Below are positions 22,300-34,911 of a stretch of 64,000 nt of DNA, piece by piece. Under the pieces are notes generated by a model, which did not search any database, had not been told where the DNA came from, and saw only the letters and a list, made by a program, of their open reading frames with translations. The position numbers and the translations under genes were made by a program. The stretch is from assembly GCA_928212115.1 (NCBI GenBank), contig CAKMRJ010005523.1:242897019-242961018 (forward strand), written 5' to 3'. The stretch comes from Lactuca virosa. Lineage: Eukaryota > Streptophyta > Magnoliopsida > Asterales > Asteraceae. Positions within the stretch are counted from its first letter, which is position 1; the number at the start of each line of letters is the position of its first letter.

Positions 22300-24157
22300 A
22301 AAATTTCCATAATGTCCTCATCCTCTCTTCCACGCTTCGAACTCTTCAGTCTTGATGGGAATGGAGGTAAAGGCTTGTAATCCTTCATATTTAACTTCAC
22401 TGGTGTTGGAGTTTCTTTTCTTCCAACTTTTCAGACTCTTCTTCAACCAACACCTCTTCATATCATTCCTCTTCTTTTTCTGATTCTTTTATATATCCTT
22501 CTTCTACCAGAACTTATTCATATTCCTCTTCACCTTCTTTTTATGGTTCAGAAATGCTTGGGCCTTCATATGTTTTCCCACTTCTCAAGGAAATAACACT
22601 CACATTGTGCTTTGGATTGTTTTCAGTGTGACCCGGTAACTTTCCTTGAGATTACAGACGACCCACAAAAGTGACAAGTTGAGACACCTGCTGTTCCAGA
22701 TTCTTTATACTAGTTGTGGTTTCTGTCTGGAATGCTTTGGTGTTTGTGACAAGACTCTTCACAAAATCTTCTAAGGCCACGCTGGAACTGCTGAGTTGTT
22801 GATGTGTGTTCTGATTCTGAAAATCCGTACCCTAAAAATTTTGTTGATTCGGATTCTAAAAGTTGGGCTGGTAATTTAGCTGCTAATAACTTCACTGCTG
22901 ATGGAATCCAGGTGACATTTGATATTGCTATTTTTGCTGAAATTTATTCTGATAATTGTTTTGATAGCCTCCAACAGCTTTGACTGTAGCTGTATCCTCT
23001 TGGAGTAACAAACACATATCTGTTGGATGTTCTGTCTTCAAACGGATTCCATATGGTTTCTTTGCAGCTATGTTTTCCTTAGTTAAGAGCAGAACAACTT
23101 TTGTCAGTTCAGAGATCTGAGACTCCAGATGAGCATTGCTGATTTCTTTGACACCCCTTGGCCGATCCGGATACCATTCGTCTTCGTTTCTAGAATGCTT
23201 TGACCTTATTGTCAACTTCTCGATCAGCTCCCGAAATTCAGTTAGTGTCATATCTCCTAAGGAACCGCCACTGGAAGCATTTATCAGGCGCCTCTCCATG
23301 GGTGTTAGACCTTCACATAAGCAGTTGTAGAGCTGATAATTGTTGATCTCATGTTGTGGGCACCGAACGAGAAGATTTTTAAATCTCTCCCAATAATTGT
23401 GTAAATCCTCTCTTTTTCCTTGTTTGATCCCAATGATTTCTCTTCGGAGACTGGAAACTCATGTTTCTTGAAAATAGTTCTCTAAAAACAACTTCGCAAT
23501 TGTTCAAGTAGTAATGGAACTGGATGGGAGTTCATATAGCCATCCTCTTGCTGAATCTTGAGCTGAAAAAGGGAAATGCCCTTAACTTTATATGATCTTC
23601 TGTAACAACATGTGGCTTCATTCCCGAACAAACTACATGAAATTCATTGAGGAATTTATGTCGGTCTTCATTTTCTAAACCTCAGAATACGGGAAGAAGA
23701 TGGATCAGCCCAGATTTAAGTTCGAAGTTCTAGGCTTCTAGAAAAGTAATGAAGAGGGCCTGCTGATTGACTTCTTGAGTGGCCCACTCTCTGAGAATTT
23801 TTTCTGCTTCGTCTCCACTCATGGGGTGTTCTTCAGATTCGGTTTCTAAAGAATTTGTGGATTCATGTTTAATGGAAGAAGGTGGGGAATAAGTTTTATA
23901 AGGCCTTATAGAAGGTGAAGATGGGGGTACTTTCGGAAAAGACTGGAAAGTAGGGTGTGCTTCGTTCCACAAGGGAGTGCCTTATGGTGTGGTAATTTAT
24001 GGTGGTAGGGAGGATGATGATGAAAGAAAGAAACCAGTAGATTTTTTTTCTTTGCTGTTTCCTTCTTCAGTTTCCTTGCAGTTCTTTCAATTTCTGGATC
24101 AAAATCTAGAGGTGTACCTGATTGAAAAATTATGGCATTAAATCTATTAAAAAGCAC
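22300..24157 (-). pseudogene. Athila-type gag pseudogene
   Basis: Gag reads on the minus strand from about 24157 leftward in several broken frames. The N-terminal frame (24157-23906) includes FNAIIFQSGTPLDFDPEIER. An overlapping shifted frame runs 23972-23730 (EEHPMSGDEAEKILREWATQ). The later frame 23299-22928 has RRLINASSGGSLGDMTLTEF and a coiled ISELTKVVLLL segment, typical of the Athila Gag core. The frame 22895-22710 is a Gln/Ser-rich tail. At least three frameshifts are needed to join them. No CCHC knuckle is seen, which is common in Athila. Confidence 0.7.
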
Positions 24158-24161
24158 CGTG

Positions 24162-24179
24162 TCCCCCGCAACGGCCCCA
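24162..24179 (-). promoter_or_regulatory. Athila-type primer-binding site
   Basis: Reads TGGGGCCGTTGCGGGGGA on the minus strand, three bases inside the 5' LTR. It resembles the Athila site TGGCGCCGTTGCCGGGGA (tRNA-Asp type) with two differences. Confidence 0.7.
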
Positions 24180-24182
24180 ATT

Positions 24183-25785
24183 TGTTAAACTGATGTTGCG
24201 GGCGTATTAAACAAATAAAATAATCACTGCTGATTGCACTAAAAATATAACACATGGAAGCAAGGTCGAAGCCTTAGGGACACAGCCCAGGGACACAACC
24301 TAACAGTCAATGTCTTTTTGCATCAGGCACATTCTAGTCAAAACATAAATTAGAAAAGGGGGATTTTGAATTAAACAAAAAACAAAAAACAAAAAACAAT
24401 GCATTGATATTAAATTAAACGAAATCAATAATAAAAACGATTTAAGTTATGCTGCGGCATTCCTGATCATGCAATCAGTTCAGATCTGGTTAGTTGAGAT
24501 GTGTTCTATCTAAGCTGGTACTGAGAAAAACTAACAAGCTCTAGTATAATCTCTTTTACCTAAATTTGTTAACCAAAACAAGCTTTCTGAATTAACCCTA
24601 ACTTCTTACCGTTCAATTAAACAAGCTCTTAATTAAATCAGAAAAGCAGCTTTATGATCTGTGTAAAATTCTCAGCAATATCCAATACTTCTCAGAAGCG
24701 CGGAAGCGTAAATATATGATTTTTTTCTGTTTATATCAGAGTTAAATCCCAAAATGGAACCACTCTGATACTTGTTACTTTTACCAGTTGACAAGAACAA
24801 TTACGGATTCTATTAACTGATTAACTGCAATGATAAAAACCCTAGCTAGGTGACCAGACTAACATGAATTTAAAAGTAAACATTCATTAAGTTCAAAAAT
24901 CGCTAAATGTTTGAGATAATTCACAACTTAAGATCTTCAAAAATCGCTGAAAGGTATCAAAAATCATCTTCGGAAGGGTATTCTGTGGTTTGGAACCGCC
25001 ACCCCTCCGAATATGATAATGAGGGTCATATTTATATGCGAGACAAAAACTTCCAGAAAAAGAAACTGAAAAATGCGATCGCAGGTTGGTTATATGTGAT
25101 TGAAGGTTTTTGAATTTTTTCCAGATTTGCCCATAAATGATACAAGATGCTATTTTTGACGTTTCTGGAACTTTTGGCCATTCATGCGATCACATGTATT
25201 CTATGTGTGATCGCAGGTTTTGGGTTTTTTCTTCAGATGCCCTACAGATAACTTATTCCGACTCTGGGAAACTTCGTGGCAAAAATGCGATCGCAGAAAA
25301 ACATGCGATCACATTTTTGGCCTATGTAATCGCATTTTTCGCCTTTTTCACAAACATGAAAGTCGTCCGAAAGTTTGTGTAGTTTTCAAAACATTTTGAA
25401 TCTCATCAGTCGAAGTTACGATTCATGAGATATGGTCAAAATACTGACAGGGGGTCAAAGTTGCCAACAACATCCTTTAGCTTCAGATTGTAGCAATCTA
25501 TCTTCGTATGATCAATTCGATCAGATGTTTCTTGACCAAAATATCTTCCAAGAATTCCTCAACGTCCTCCTTCAGTTCCAACTCCATTTAGGCTCCAAAT
25601 ATGCATCCAACTGCTCCCAAAGTACTGCTCCACTCGAACTTTCTAAAATTGACACAAAAATGCTAGTAGTCTGATAAAATACATGGGCTGAGCATTATTT
25701 CAACAAATGATATGCAAATGTACAAAATATTATGCTAAATGATAATAAAAACTACCCTAAAAGATGCATAAAATGGCATCTATCA
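24183..25785 (-). repeat. Athila-type 5' LTR
   Basis: 1603 bp, the promoter-proximal LTR for minus-strand transcription. It has many substitutions and a ~150-bp deletion relative to the 3' LTR, indicating an older insertion than copia-C. Confidence 0.88.
25027..25037 (-). promoter_or_regulatory. TATA box of Athila-type 5' LTR
   Basis: CATATAAATAT-like sequence on the minus strand, aligned with 18935-18945. Confidence 0.4.
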
Positions 25786-25790
25786 AGGAG

Positions 25791-26440
25791 TATGTCATCA
25801 ACATACAATACTAGGAAGACCACTTTACTCCCACTGGCTTTGATATATATGCAAGACTCATCATCACTTCTAGAAAATCTAAATTCCTTGACCTTTTCAT
25901 GAAAGAAAATATTCCAACTACGTGATGCTTGTTTGCTTCTATAAATGGCAATCTCAATATTTCACATTATATTAGGATATTTTGGACCAATGAATCTTTC
26001 GGGTTGTGTCATATAGACATTCTCTATCAAATTCCCATTAAGGAAATCACTCTTCACATCCATTTTCCATATTTCATAGTCATAGAAAACAACTATGGCG
26101 AGTAATATTCTGATAGATTTAATATTCACTGCTAGTGAGAATGTTTCATCATAGTCAATGCCTTGAGTTTGATTGTAGCCCTTCGCAACCAGCCTAGATT
26201 TAAATGTGTGCATATTCCCATCCATGTCTCTCGTTCTTCTTGAAGATCCACTTGCACCCAACAGTTTTAATTCCAGGAGTAGGATCAACCAAATTCCAAA
26301 CTTTGTTATTATACATGGATTGTATTTCACTTTCCATACTCTCCTTCCATTTAGCAGCTTCAGTGCATGCCATGTCTTCCTTTCAGTTAGATGGTTCATC
26401 CATACTAGCAAGTATAATATCACTGATTAGGACCTATCCT
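25791..26440 (-). pseudogene. copia-B reverse transcriptase, N-terminal and catalytic part
   Basis: The minus-strand frame 26423-25962 carries the start of copia RT: FKSRLVAKGYNQTQGIDYDE and, further on, IWKMDVKSDFLNGNLIENVY. A second block at 25791-25940 ends in the catalytic motif YVDDILL before the Athila-type insertion. RT normally copies element RNA into DNA in the virus-like particle. Frameshifts lie near 25960, and the reading frame continues at 17946 on the far side of the insertion. Confidence 0.82.
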
Positions 26441-27732
26441 TCAGTTTTCAATATAGAAACCATAAAATTCTAAAGGTAAACGGACCCTATGAGATCTACG
26501 AAGTGTAAAAGTTTGAGTTATGTTAGTTGACTCAACAGGTCGATTAACCTCGGGTTGAGTGCCATTTTCAACTGTAGGTCCTTCTTTGTTTGACTCTTGA
26601 ACTTCCTCAAGATCAATTTCACTCCCACTAGTCTCTTTCGATATTAGCTCCCTCTCGAGGAATAAGCCCCTTCGAGAAACGAAAACCTTGTTCTTAGAGG
26701 GATTATAGAACATGTATCCAAAAGACTTTTATGAATATCCTACGAAGAAACACTTTTCCGATCTAGGTTCTAGTTTACCGTTAGCCTCACGACGTATATA
26801 AACTTCGCAACTCTGGACTTTTAAATGTGAAAGACTAGGAGGTTTCCCATTCCACATTTTGGAAGGTGTCTTATCAACCTTCTTAGTTGGTAGGAGGTTT
26901 AATATATTGGCAACTGTCTTTAGAGCGTAACCCCATAAAATTATTAGAAACATAGCTCGAGTCATCATAGTTCGAACCATATCAAGTAGCATTCGATTTC
27001 TTCTCTCAACAATACCATTCAATTTTGGTGTTATAGGAGGATAAAATTGTGATACAATCCCACAACCCTTTTGATCATCGATGAATTCAAGACTCAAGTA
27101 TTCCAATCCCATATCGGATCAGAGAATCTTGATCTTCTTGCCCAGTTGGTTTTGAACTTCCTTTTGGAATTCTTTGAATATTTCAAAAGTTTCTGACTTA
27201 TGTTTAATTAAGTAGATATAGCCTTATCTATCAAAATCATCAGTAAAAGTCACAAAGTAAGTTCACCATGCCTTGTAGTGGATTTGAACAGTCCACATAT
27301 GTTAGTGTGGATTAAGTCCAACAAATCCTTACCTCGTTTACAATTTCTTGTGAAAGGTGCTTTTGTCATTTTTTCAAGGGATCAAGACTCGCATACATCA
27401 TTCAACTCGAGGTTAAATGATTCTAAGATCCCATCCTTTTGGAGCTTAGCGATGTGTTTCTTTTTCACAGTCCTAAGATGATAATGCCACAAGCACGATT
27501 CATCCAACACAATAGAATTACAGGAACCAACATTTAACATTAGATTATTAGTGTTGCCTATACAAACAAAAGTTTTATAAACACCATTACAAGGACTAAC
27601 TTTGAAAATAAATAAACCACTTTTGTAAACCAAAATATAACCATTATTGTTATCAAAAGAAAATGAAATCCATCCTTGTATAATGCGTGAAAAGAAATAA
27701 TGTTTCGTTCCATATTTTCCAAGTATCATCAA
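26441..27732 (-). pseudogene. copia-B GAG-pre-integrase, integrase and connector
   Basis: From 27732 to 27382 (minus) is the GAG-pre-integrase block, with ESCLWHYHLRTVKKKHIAKL carrying the zinc-binding H-H pair. From 27112 to 26729 is the second half of the integrase core, with YPPITPKLNGIVERRNRMLL carrying the catalytic Glu, then a KMWNGKPPSLSHLKV block. From 26713 to 26441 is the variable connector to RT. The first half of the core (27112-27380) is split by stops. Integrase inserts the cDNA into the genome. Inactive here. Confidence 0.82.
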
Positions 27733-28031
27733 TCAAATAAACTAAAAGACACTCCAATATTTAACACGAGCTTGTATTCCTCGATCGTTGTAACAGGTGC
27801 AGTTCCTCTGTTTTCCATGATCAGGTTCAACTCCCCATGCTTCAACCTTTTACTTTCCCTTTGTTCCTGTAAATCCGATCAAATGTGAGTACCATATCAA
27901 GTATCAAGAATACAAGAATTAGATGTTGGCATTATATGAAGTTCAATCATATAAATACTTGACGTGGCAACACACTTGGCTATGTTCTTCTTCACGTCTT
28001 CAAGGTACTTCGGGCAGCTACGTCTTATGTG
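27733..28031 (-). pseudogene. copia-B gag C-terminus and protease remnant
   Basis: Minus-strand sequence from 28031 gives the second half of the Gag zinc knuckle and its tail (GHIRRSCPKYLEDVKKNIAK), followed by a decayed protease region. The first half of the knuckle lies at 35864 onward, on the other side of copia-C. Confidence 0.75.
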
Positions 28032-28036
28032 ACCCT

Positions 28037-28816
28037 TGATGGGTTTTGAGCATTCTAACACTCCTATGGTGTACATGCAACCCTAAATACCTTGGATCTA
28101 TGTTTTCTCTATTATACATGCAAATATCAATTTTCCAAGGTATTGTTCTAACTAGCATAATATAAAGTACATATAACATAAAATCTAGTAGAATTACATA
28201 CCTCTTGTTTGGTGCTTGATTCCATGGAGCTCAAGAGCCTAGTTCCCCAAGTGTGACACCTCAAATGGTTCACACAACACCATGAACATTTGGAATAACC
28301 ATGAGAGAAGATATTAGTCTTATATCTCTATGAAATCGGCTTGCCCTCTATGTAATACACTAGTGCCAATTTCACCAACAATGGGGTCTTTATATAGTGT
28401 GCACATTAGGGTTACACCATGTAACCCATGACTTAACCCATTCCTTATGCTCCATGGGTTTTAACCTCCATGGAGTATCCATGGGCCACCACATGGGTTA
28501 AACCCAACATAAGGAATCATGGATCATGAGCCCACATATATAAGAATCTATGATTTACACAATCAATCCCCATATATTTATTTAGTCTCTTTTGATCACT
28601 AAATTAATTCCAAATTAATTCTAGATCAACACTAATTAAATAATATGATTTCATATTAATATATTAGAACTTATAATATATTAATATGTCACAAATATCT
28701 TCTTCTCATTAAAAGGTCTATCCAATTGTTCTGATGCCATGCAACCCAAATGGACCATGCCGGGTCGGGTCAAGTATATACCAATTATAGTTATGGACTT
28801 AGACAATAATCCAACA
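28037..28816 (-). repeat. copia-C 3' LTR
   Basis: 780 bp, TGATGGG to CCAACA on the + strand. It differs from the 5' LTR at 28728 (g versus a at 35770) and 28806 (a versus c at 35848). Confidence 0.95.
28389..28396 (-). promoter_or_regulatory. TATA box of copia-C 3' LTR
   Basis: TATATAAA on the minus strand, equivalent to 35431-35438. Confidence 0.6.
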
Positions 28817-28829
28817 GTCTCCCACTTGG
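28817..28829 (-). promoter_or_regulatory. copia-C polypurine tract
   Basis: Reads CCAAGTGGGAGAC on the minus strand and abuts the 3' LTR, as in copia-A. Confidence 0.8.
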
Positions 28830-31800
28830 ATAAGTCTAATAACTATTATTGCAAGTATGCCTTCACAACCTGACCAGCAATCGTAGCTCTTAAAAGTTGA
28901 TGCCGAACTCTGAACAAATCAATGACGCGTCCATTAGATAAGTGATCATATATTCCTCCATTCTAGATATCATATGGACTGAGACATGGATTATAATCAT
29001 TCTCTCTGTCCATTTGTTGTTTCCCGATTTCTGATTTATGACGACTGACTAATTGAACAAATCAAATCAGTCCAGACCCGGCCGAGCACTTACGTTTTGT
29101 CATCACTAAATCATCGAGGGGCCCACAGATATCGCTTTTATCCTAAAGGTAAAAGGAATGGATAAACTTCGACTCATATGCTTGTACTGACTACTTGTTG
29201 AATCATACACAAAGACACGTTTTATAACATCGAGTTACCAATGCGTTTACGTGCAATCAATATATAACCAACTCATAGTCAACAACTCATATCTCTAGGT
29301 TTGAAGAATATAAGATATTATCGTCTCATGATTCACTCGTGATAAAATTCATGAAGTGATTCAAATGATCGTGGGTTGAATCCAATACTCAGAACTTATG
29401 AGCACTCATGAATGTTGTAGCAACCATTGCTATGTCTAATGTACATTAGACAAATCATACAAGCCAAATTCATGACAGTCTTAAATCAATACCTACTTCC
29501 AAAGTATGACCGACTGTGGAGAGTTTGAATAACTTAGACATTCGGAAAAATGACCTAGTTATTCTGGAAGTCAAAACATGCAAAGTGAAACACAAAAATA
29601 ATACTAATCATGTATGGCCCCAACACTTTGAGTGTAAATAAAAACCCTTTTATCTAAGCACCATATTGATTACTCATTATTCATGTTTCGATTAGTCAAC
29701 TTAATACTTGAATTAAAACAATAGTGATGCCATGCTCTAAGCATGCACACTATGTTCGTCCAAACAATAGCTATGCCATACTCCAAGTATGCACACTATG
29801 CTTACATATGGTCCTCTCTTTGTGAAACAGATCGATTGAAAACATTTCAATGATGCTCATTTCACAATCCCAAATCCTTTACAATAAATGCAAGAATACC
29901 AAAATTCTTGTCATTTACCGTAATCTTGTTAGATTCTAAACTTATATGTAATGATCCTCTTGTAATGAATATGCACACAAGTCACAAAGACTTGGCAACA
30001 GACATTACAAAGTATTCTAATGGAAAGCAATTCCATGGAAACGAAGTCTCAAATTCAAAGTACATTCCTTTGAACATCCTTCTTTGCATTAAGTCCTTTA
30101 ATCTTACACAGATTCAAAAAATAACTTCCACCTATGGAAACAATTCCATATTCCCATTTTTACCATCACCTTTTGAACAAGAGTTGCCTCTTTTCAAAAT
30201 ATGTCAATATGATCCTTACTCTATACTTCTAATTGTCCATGAGCAACCAATCTTTGGTAAACCTCAGATTGTCCTCGACAATTTGCTTAATCATTTTAGT
30301 CATTTCCAGTTCTATTCCATTTTCCATTTTAATGCCTTAGGCATTTGGAAAATTTAGAATGGATTATAGCACATGTAATCGAACATATACCTAAAGCATA
30401 TAGGACACGATTCATGCTATAAATTTTAATTTGCCATATTTTCACAATTCGAACTATGAAGAGGATTACCGTAATCATAATCGAATTTTGAGAACGCAAC
30501 ATATATAGAATTTCCTTATGTTGAACCATTCCAACATAACATTCTTATATATCCTTGACTAAAGTAGATTAAAATCTCAATCTAAGCTTGTAGAATTGGA
30601 ATGAAGTATAAAATCCTCTCCCTTAATTATAGCAAAACAACTTTTCAAAGCGAATTGAAACTTTTGTTTTCTATAATTAACATTGCTAACTTGCAACATA
30701 ATCATCATGCTCCCACTAGCATAATGATTATTATCTTACTAGCATAACACTTATGCTCCCACTAGCTTTGACATGTACTCAGAAATCAGCTGGACTTCTA
30801 GAAAAACAATACTTTATTGACTTTCTTACCAAAGTTCAGATTTCTGATACGAGATGCTTTGATAAGACTTTATCAAAATCATACACCTTTCCTTAGATAG
30901 CTCACTTGTGTGTCTAAACAATTATGAAGAGGGATGTCGTAATCATAATGTTTAGACCTTTTGTCATTCTCACAATTGCTATCTACTTAAAATCTACTTA
31001 GTGAAAGAGTTTCCTCACCATTATTTTCATGAATCGGAGAGAAACCTTATGACACTTAGATTTAATGGTGTATGTGTTCCTATCCATGTGAATTTTTCAT
31101 AACCATAATCACAAGACAAGGTTAGTGGCAAATCCAAACACATATGGACTGAACTTGTTCAATCTTAATTTCTTGTCACCCGGCAGCACAAGGGCCTACC
31201 ATTACTTCCAGGTTTTTATGCAACCATTTGAGAACTTTCAGAACTCATATGCAAAGCCAACTTTAACTGGAATGGGCACAGAAATATGATATGTCAACAC
31301 GATAGGTTACAAACCTCAAGTCGTGGGCTAGTGATTAACAAATATGTTGATTAGTTCTTGAACCTATCTTAAGATCTTTTAGACTCCCACTGTCCTCTTG
31401 ACATATAAGACTCTCTTGCCAAATATTCAAGAGATAGTGCGGATTCTTTTACAAACACTTCACATAATTGGCCTTAGTTGGTCTGTGTTTTATCCAAAAC
31501 ATCACAACTTACCAATTTCAAATGTACAAGAGTAAAAAAAAACATTTTACTCTACATTTGACAAGTGTTTTAAACCTTTCTTAATATTATGTCACTCAAG
31601 GCTCAATCTTGGAGTATGACTCTAAGATTTTATTTTGGAACGAAGTATGATTTATCATTTGATTTAACCATTTCCACAATTCATGATTCCTCTCCTTAGC
31701 CACCAAATGCACTAAGGTGTCCTTAGAGGATCAATTGTGATATGGTTCCATAATCACTAAGATAATCATAAAACAAGATACACAAGTACTCTCCCATCTC

Positions 31801-33180
31801 TTCAGATTGGAGAAACTTTTATCTTTCTGCCTTATTTGATTTTTCTTATTCAACCTTTGTGGTGGACCTGACTAGTACACAACCTAATGTACCCGATCCT
31901 TTAGTCCTTCGCTTGACTCACATACGAATGTGAACAAGGAATTAGTCTTAATTTACCAAAGATGAAAAATCTCATTCATCACACAATACAACTTGCATGA
32001 TTCCAAGTTTCTATCCAACTGAAACTTGGGTGATGAGAATCTTTCCTTATTTGATAAATTATGACACTACCACAAACGAAAGAATCAAATTCATTTTCCA
32101 ATATTGCTTATCAATAGAAACATATAAACAACAATTTTTCACAAATGCCTTTGTAAGGATACTTAAAATAAATAAAATCAAAAATTTTCTTTTATTTTAA
32201 AAACTTGCGGAAAAACTTATCCTTACAATGCAAATTCATATGAAAACTTTGTTGTTATCTATTCCTAAACAATATCTCATAACTCTTATGCAGTGGCTCA
32301 AAATTCTGGTCATCGAACCATGCGATCAGAATCAACACACCTTTTCTTTAAGCTTCCTTTGATTCTTCAAGAAACATCAAAATGTAATTACATTACATCA
32401 TGTATTAAGAATCTCTAAAAGAGACTTAATAGAGTTAGACAACGGACTTTATCTAAAGTAGAGTCAAACTTTTGACTTTACCATCCTTAAGAGATTTCAG
32501 GTAAATTCAGCAGCTTCGCAACCAATGCCCCTTTCCTTTGGCAATAGGCACATATGGACTCTTTGGGAATGGTACATGGGACTATCTCAGACTTAGCCTT
32601 TCTCTTTACCATTTGGTCAACCGAGTTGACTATGGCCGATCCCTTTCCATTGGGAAGAGAAAGTTTTTCTGGATTTCCAGTGTTACCATTGTCAATGTCC
32701 ATGAAGTTTTGGGAAGTCGATCTTCTAATCAAATTTGCTTTACCAGTGTTCCAAATCATTGTTGATTTAGTAGCACCAAGTAAATAGATAAGATCATTAA
32801 AGGGTCATGTCGCGATCTATCATCAGGGAGTGACTGAAGAACCAAGTCAACAGCCAACTACCTCGAGACTTCGACACCCGACTCTCCCGGCTTGTCAATA
32901 TGTGACTTAATCTCCAAGACCTAAGCACATATAGACTTTGTTTTCCAATAGGGATTGAGTGAATTAGAACTTATCAAGTCTTGAAACTTGTGGGATAGGG
33001 AGATTTATTGGAGGAGGTGGAGGAAGTGAAGTATGATTTTCAGTCCCACTAATTCTCAATAAAGGGATTGATCTTTCACCTTGATTGCCATTTGGGATAT
33101 CATCTTCATTAGGATAGCTTGTTCCTAAAGATTTGGGAAGACCATAGTTGTCTGAAGGAGACATCTATAAGGGAGAAATT
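28830..33180 (-). pseudogene. copia-C degenerate gag-pol remnant and 3' UTR
   Basis: The 3' UTR (28830-29650) includes the conserved block at 29110-29136. Pol is heavily eroded; a recognisable RT-like segment is around 30710-30870 on the minus strand. Gag fragments are at 32759-32487 (ESICAYCQRKG, the first half of a zinc knuckle, then a shifted frame) and 33164-32964 (a Pro-rich segment). No frame is long enough to be functional. Plus-strand frames here are antisense. Confidence 0.65.
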
Positions 33181-34200
33181 CAAGTTAGTTGATTTAAAGT
33201 CCTTAATATAACACCCAATATGAAATATTAAGGCTAGGATCCAACAACCTATTTATAATTGGAAGAGGGATGCCGTAATCCAAATTATAAAATAGTTGAA
33301 GGTAGGTAAATGAAGATTTACCAATTTCCACCATAAAAAATGAAATATAATTAAGTTTTAATTGGATTTGAAACTCCTAGATCTTTTGAGATACATTGAA
33401 CTTTCAATGGCATGTTTGAATCTCGATTGTGCCCTCTCAAGTTTGTGACTGGGATGCCGAGGATCACAAACAAGGTGTGAATAACCATGCAAATTGACTT
33501 GGTACCCTTAATTTTATCACCTAATCGATGTGCCGGTTAACCACACACGCTCCACCGATCTATAATAAAGTCAAGTTACCCTTTGCCACTCTTACTAGTC
33601 CTTATTAGTGTGCCGGTTAACCACACACGCTCCACTAACGACTTGGTAAGGTACAAAGTGCAATTTCATGGGTTAGCACCTATTTCACATTTTCCTAAGT
33701 AACTAAGATTGGGAATTTATAAGTGTTTAGTTACTTAGTATTTATCATTATACTTTTAATGAAGGGAGAATTATAGTCCTTTCCTACCCGTTCGGCTAAC
33801 GACCCTCCACCAGTCAAGGAAGCGGTGGGTGAGAGTGGACACCCATTAAACTGCCATTTTATAGGCAGTAACCTTATACCCCCCTTATAGACCGGCTTCG
33901 TGAATGAGGCCTACTAACGGTAAGATTGACTTTATCTTATACATATCTATATAATCAAAATTATAATAATAGTATAAGGGTGTATTTTAAACATTTAAAA
34001 TACTTGGTGGTTTAATCTACTAATTAAACTATACTTTTAATTTAATTAAACTTAAACCATGTCTTTATGGAATTATTAACTCTTTTAAATAAACACTTTA
34101 ATTAATTTAATGAAGTCCATAAAGTTTGAATTTTAGCTTTTAAAATTCTAAGGGTTCAATTTGGAATTAAAGTATACATGAAGAGTAACTTTACAAATTC

Positions 34201-34630
34201 CAAAACTTGAGGGCAAGTTTTGAAACTATTCAAGACTTTTCATTTCATAACTTATGAGTTTAATGTACATTAAAATGAAGACTCTTCATTTTTATGTAAC
34301 TCCTTATATTTTAATGACATCTTTTAAAGAAGTGACTCTTTAACATCCATAACTTGAGGACAAGTTATGGAGTCATAATACTATTTAATGAAAATGACTC
34401 TTCACTTTTATGTAACCTATGACACTATTATGAGTTTTAAGATTCATAAATATGACTTTTCATATAACTTGAAGACAAGTTACAAAAACATATTTTATGA
34501 ACTCCTTTTAGATTAATTTTGGATAAAAAACAACTAAAACACAATTTTTTTTTCATTAATCTAAACTAACTCATAAATCAAGGAAACATAAAAAACTTTT
34601 GGTAATCCATAATTTGAGGACAAGTTATGG
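34201..34630 (-). repeat. four-hairpin array in copia-C leader
   Basis: Inverted repeats at 34201-34222, 34347-34370, 34465-34482 and 34607-34630, each a stem around AACTTG / CAAGTT with a 4-nt loop (AGGG, AGGA, AAGA, AGGA). The first three stems are perfect; the fourth has one mismatch. They sit in degenerate ~120-145-bp units that also repeat GACTCTTCA and TATGTAAC words. Confidence 0.88.
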
Positions 34631-34911
34631 ACTCCTTACAATTTCATTGAGATCAAGAATTATAATAACAAACAATTTGCACATAATTCCTATGATCTAC
34701 CAAAACTCATAAGCATGAACATTCACAATCAACAATTTTCAAGAATTACATAAACATATATAAACTTGAAACTTTGATTATAGCATTGAAATTGGTTTAA
34801 CATAATCATTACCACATTAAAAACAGGTTTTATAAGACCAAAACAGTCAAAGGTAATGATTCTAGACCAATTCCAGCACCAAAACTCGAAGATATGCTGT
34901 TTGGGGGTCCA

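Larger units (their letters stand above)
17952..25785 (-). mobile_element. Athila-type gypsy element lacking pol
   Basis: LTRs at both ends begin TGTTAAAC and end ATCA on the + strand. The perfect target duplication is AGGAG (17947-17951, 25786-25790), and the insertion falls just after the copia-B YVDD codons. A PBS-like site of the Athila type is at 24162-24179. Gag and protease remnants are present, but RT, RNase H and integrase are missing from the 4.5-kb interior. Sequence near 21220-21290 matches the usual region after the Athila integrase end, so pol was removed by an internal deletion. Confidence 0.85.

Noticed and set aside
29908..30357. 149-codon plus-strand frame
   Set aside because: It is antisense to the eroded copia-C pol region and has no recognisable domain.
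34201..34630. CRISPR-like array
   Set aside because: The repeats are hairpins in degenerate units with unequal spacing inside a plant retrotransposon leader, without cas genes.
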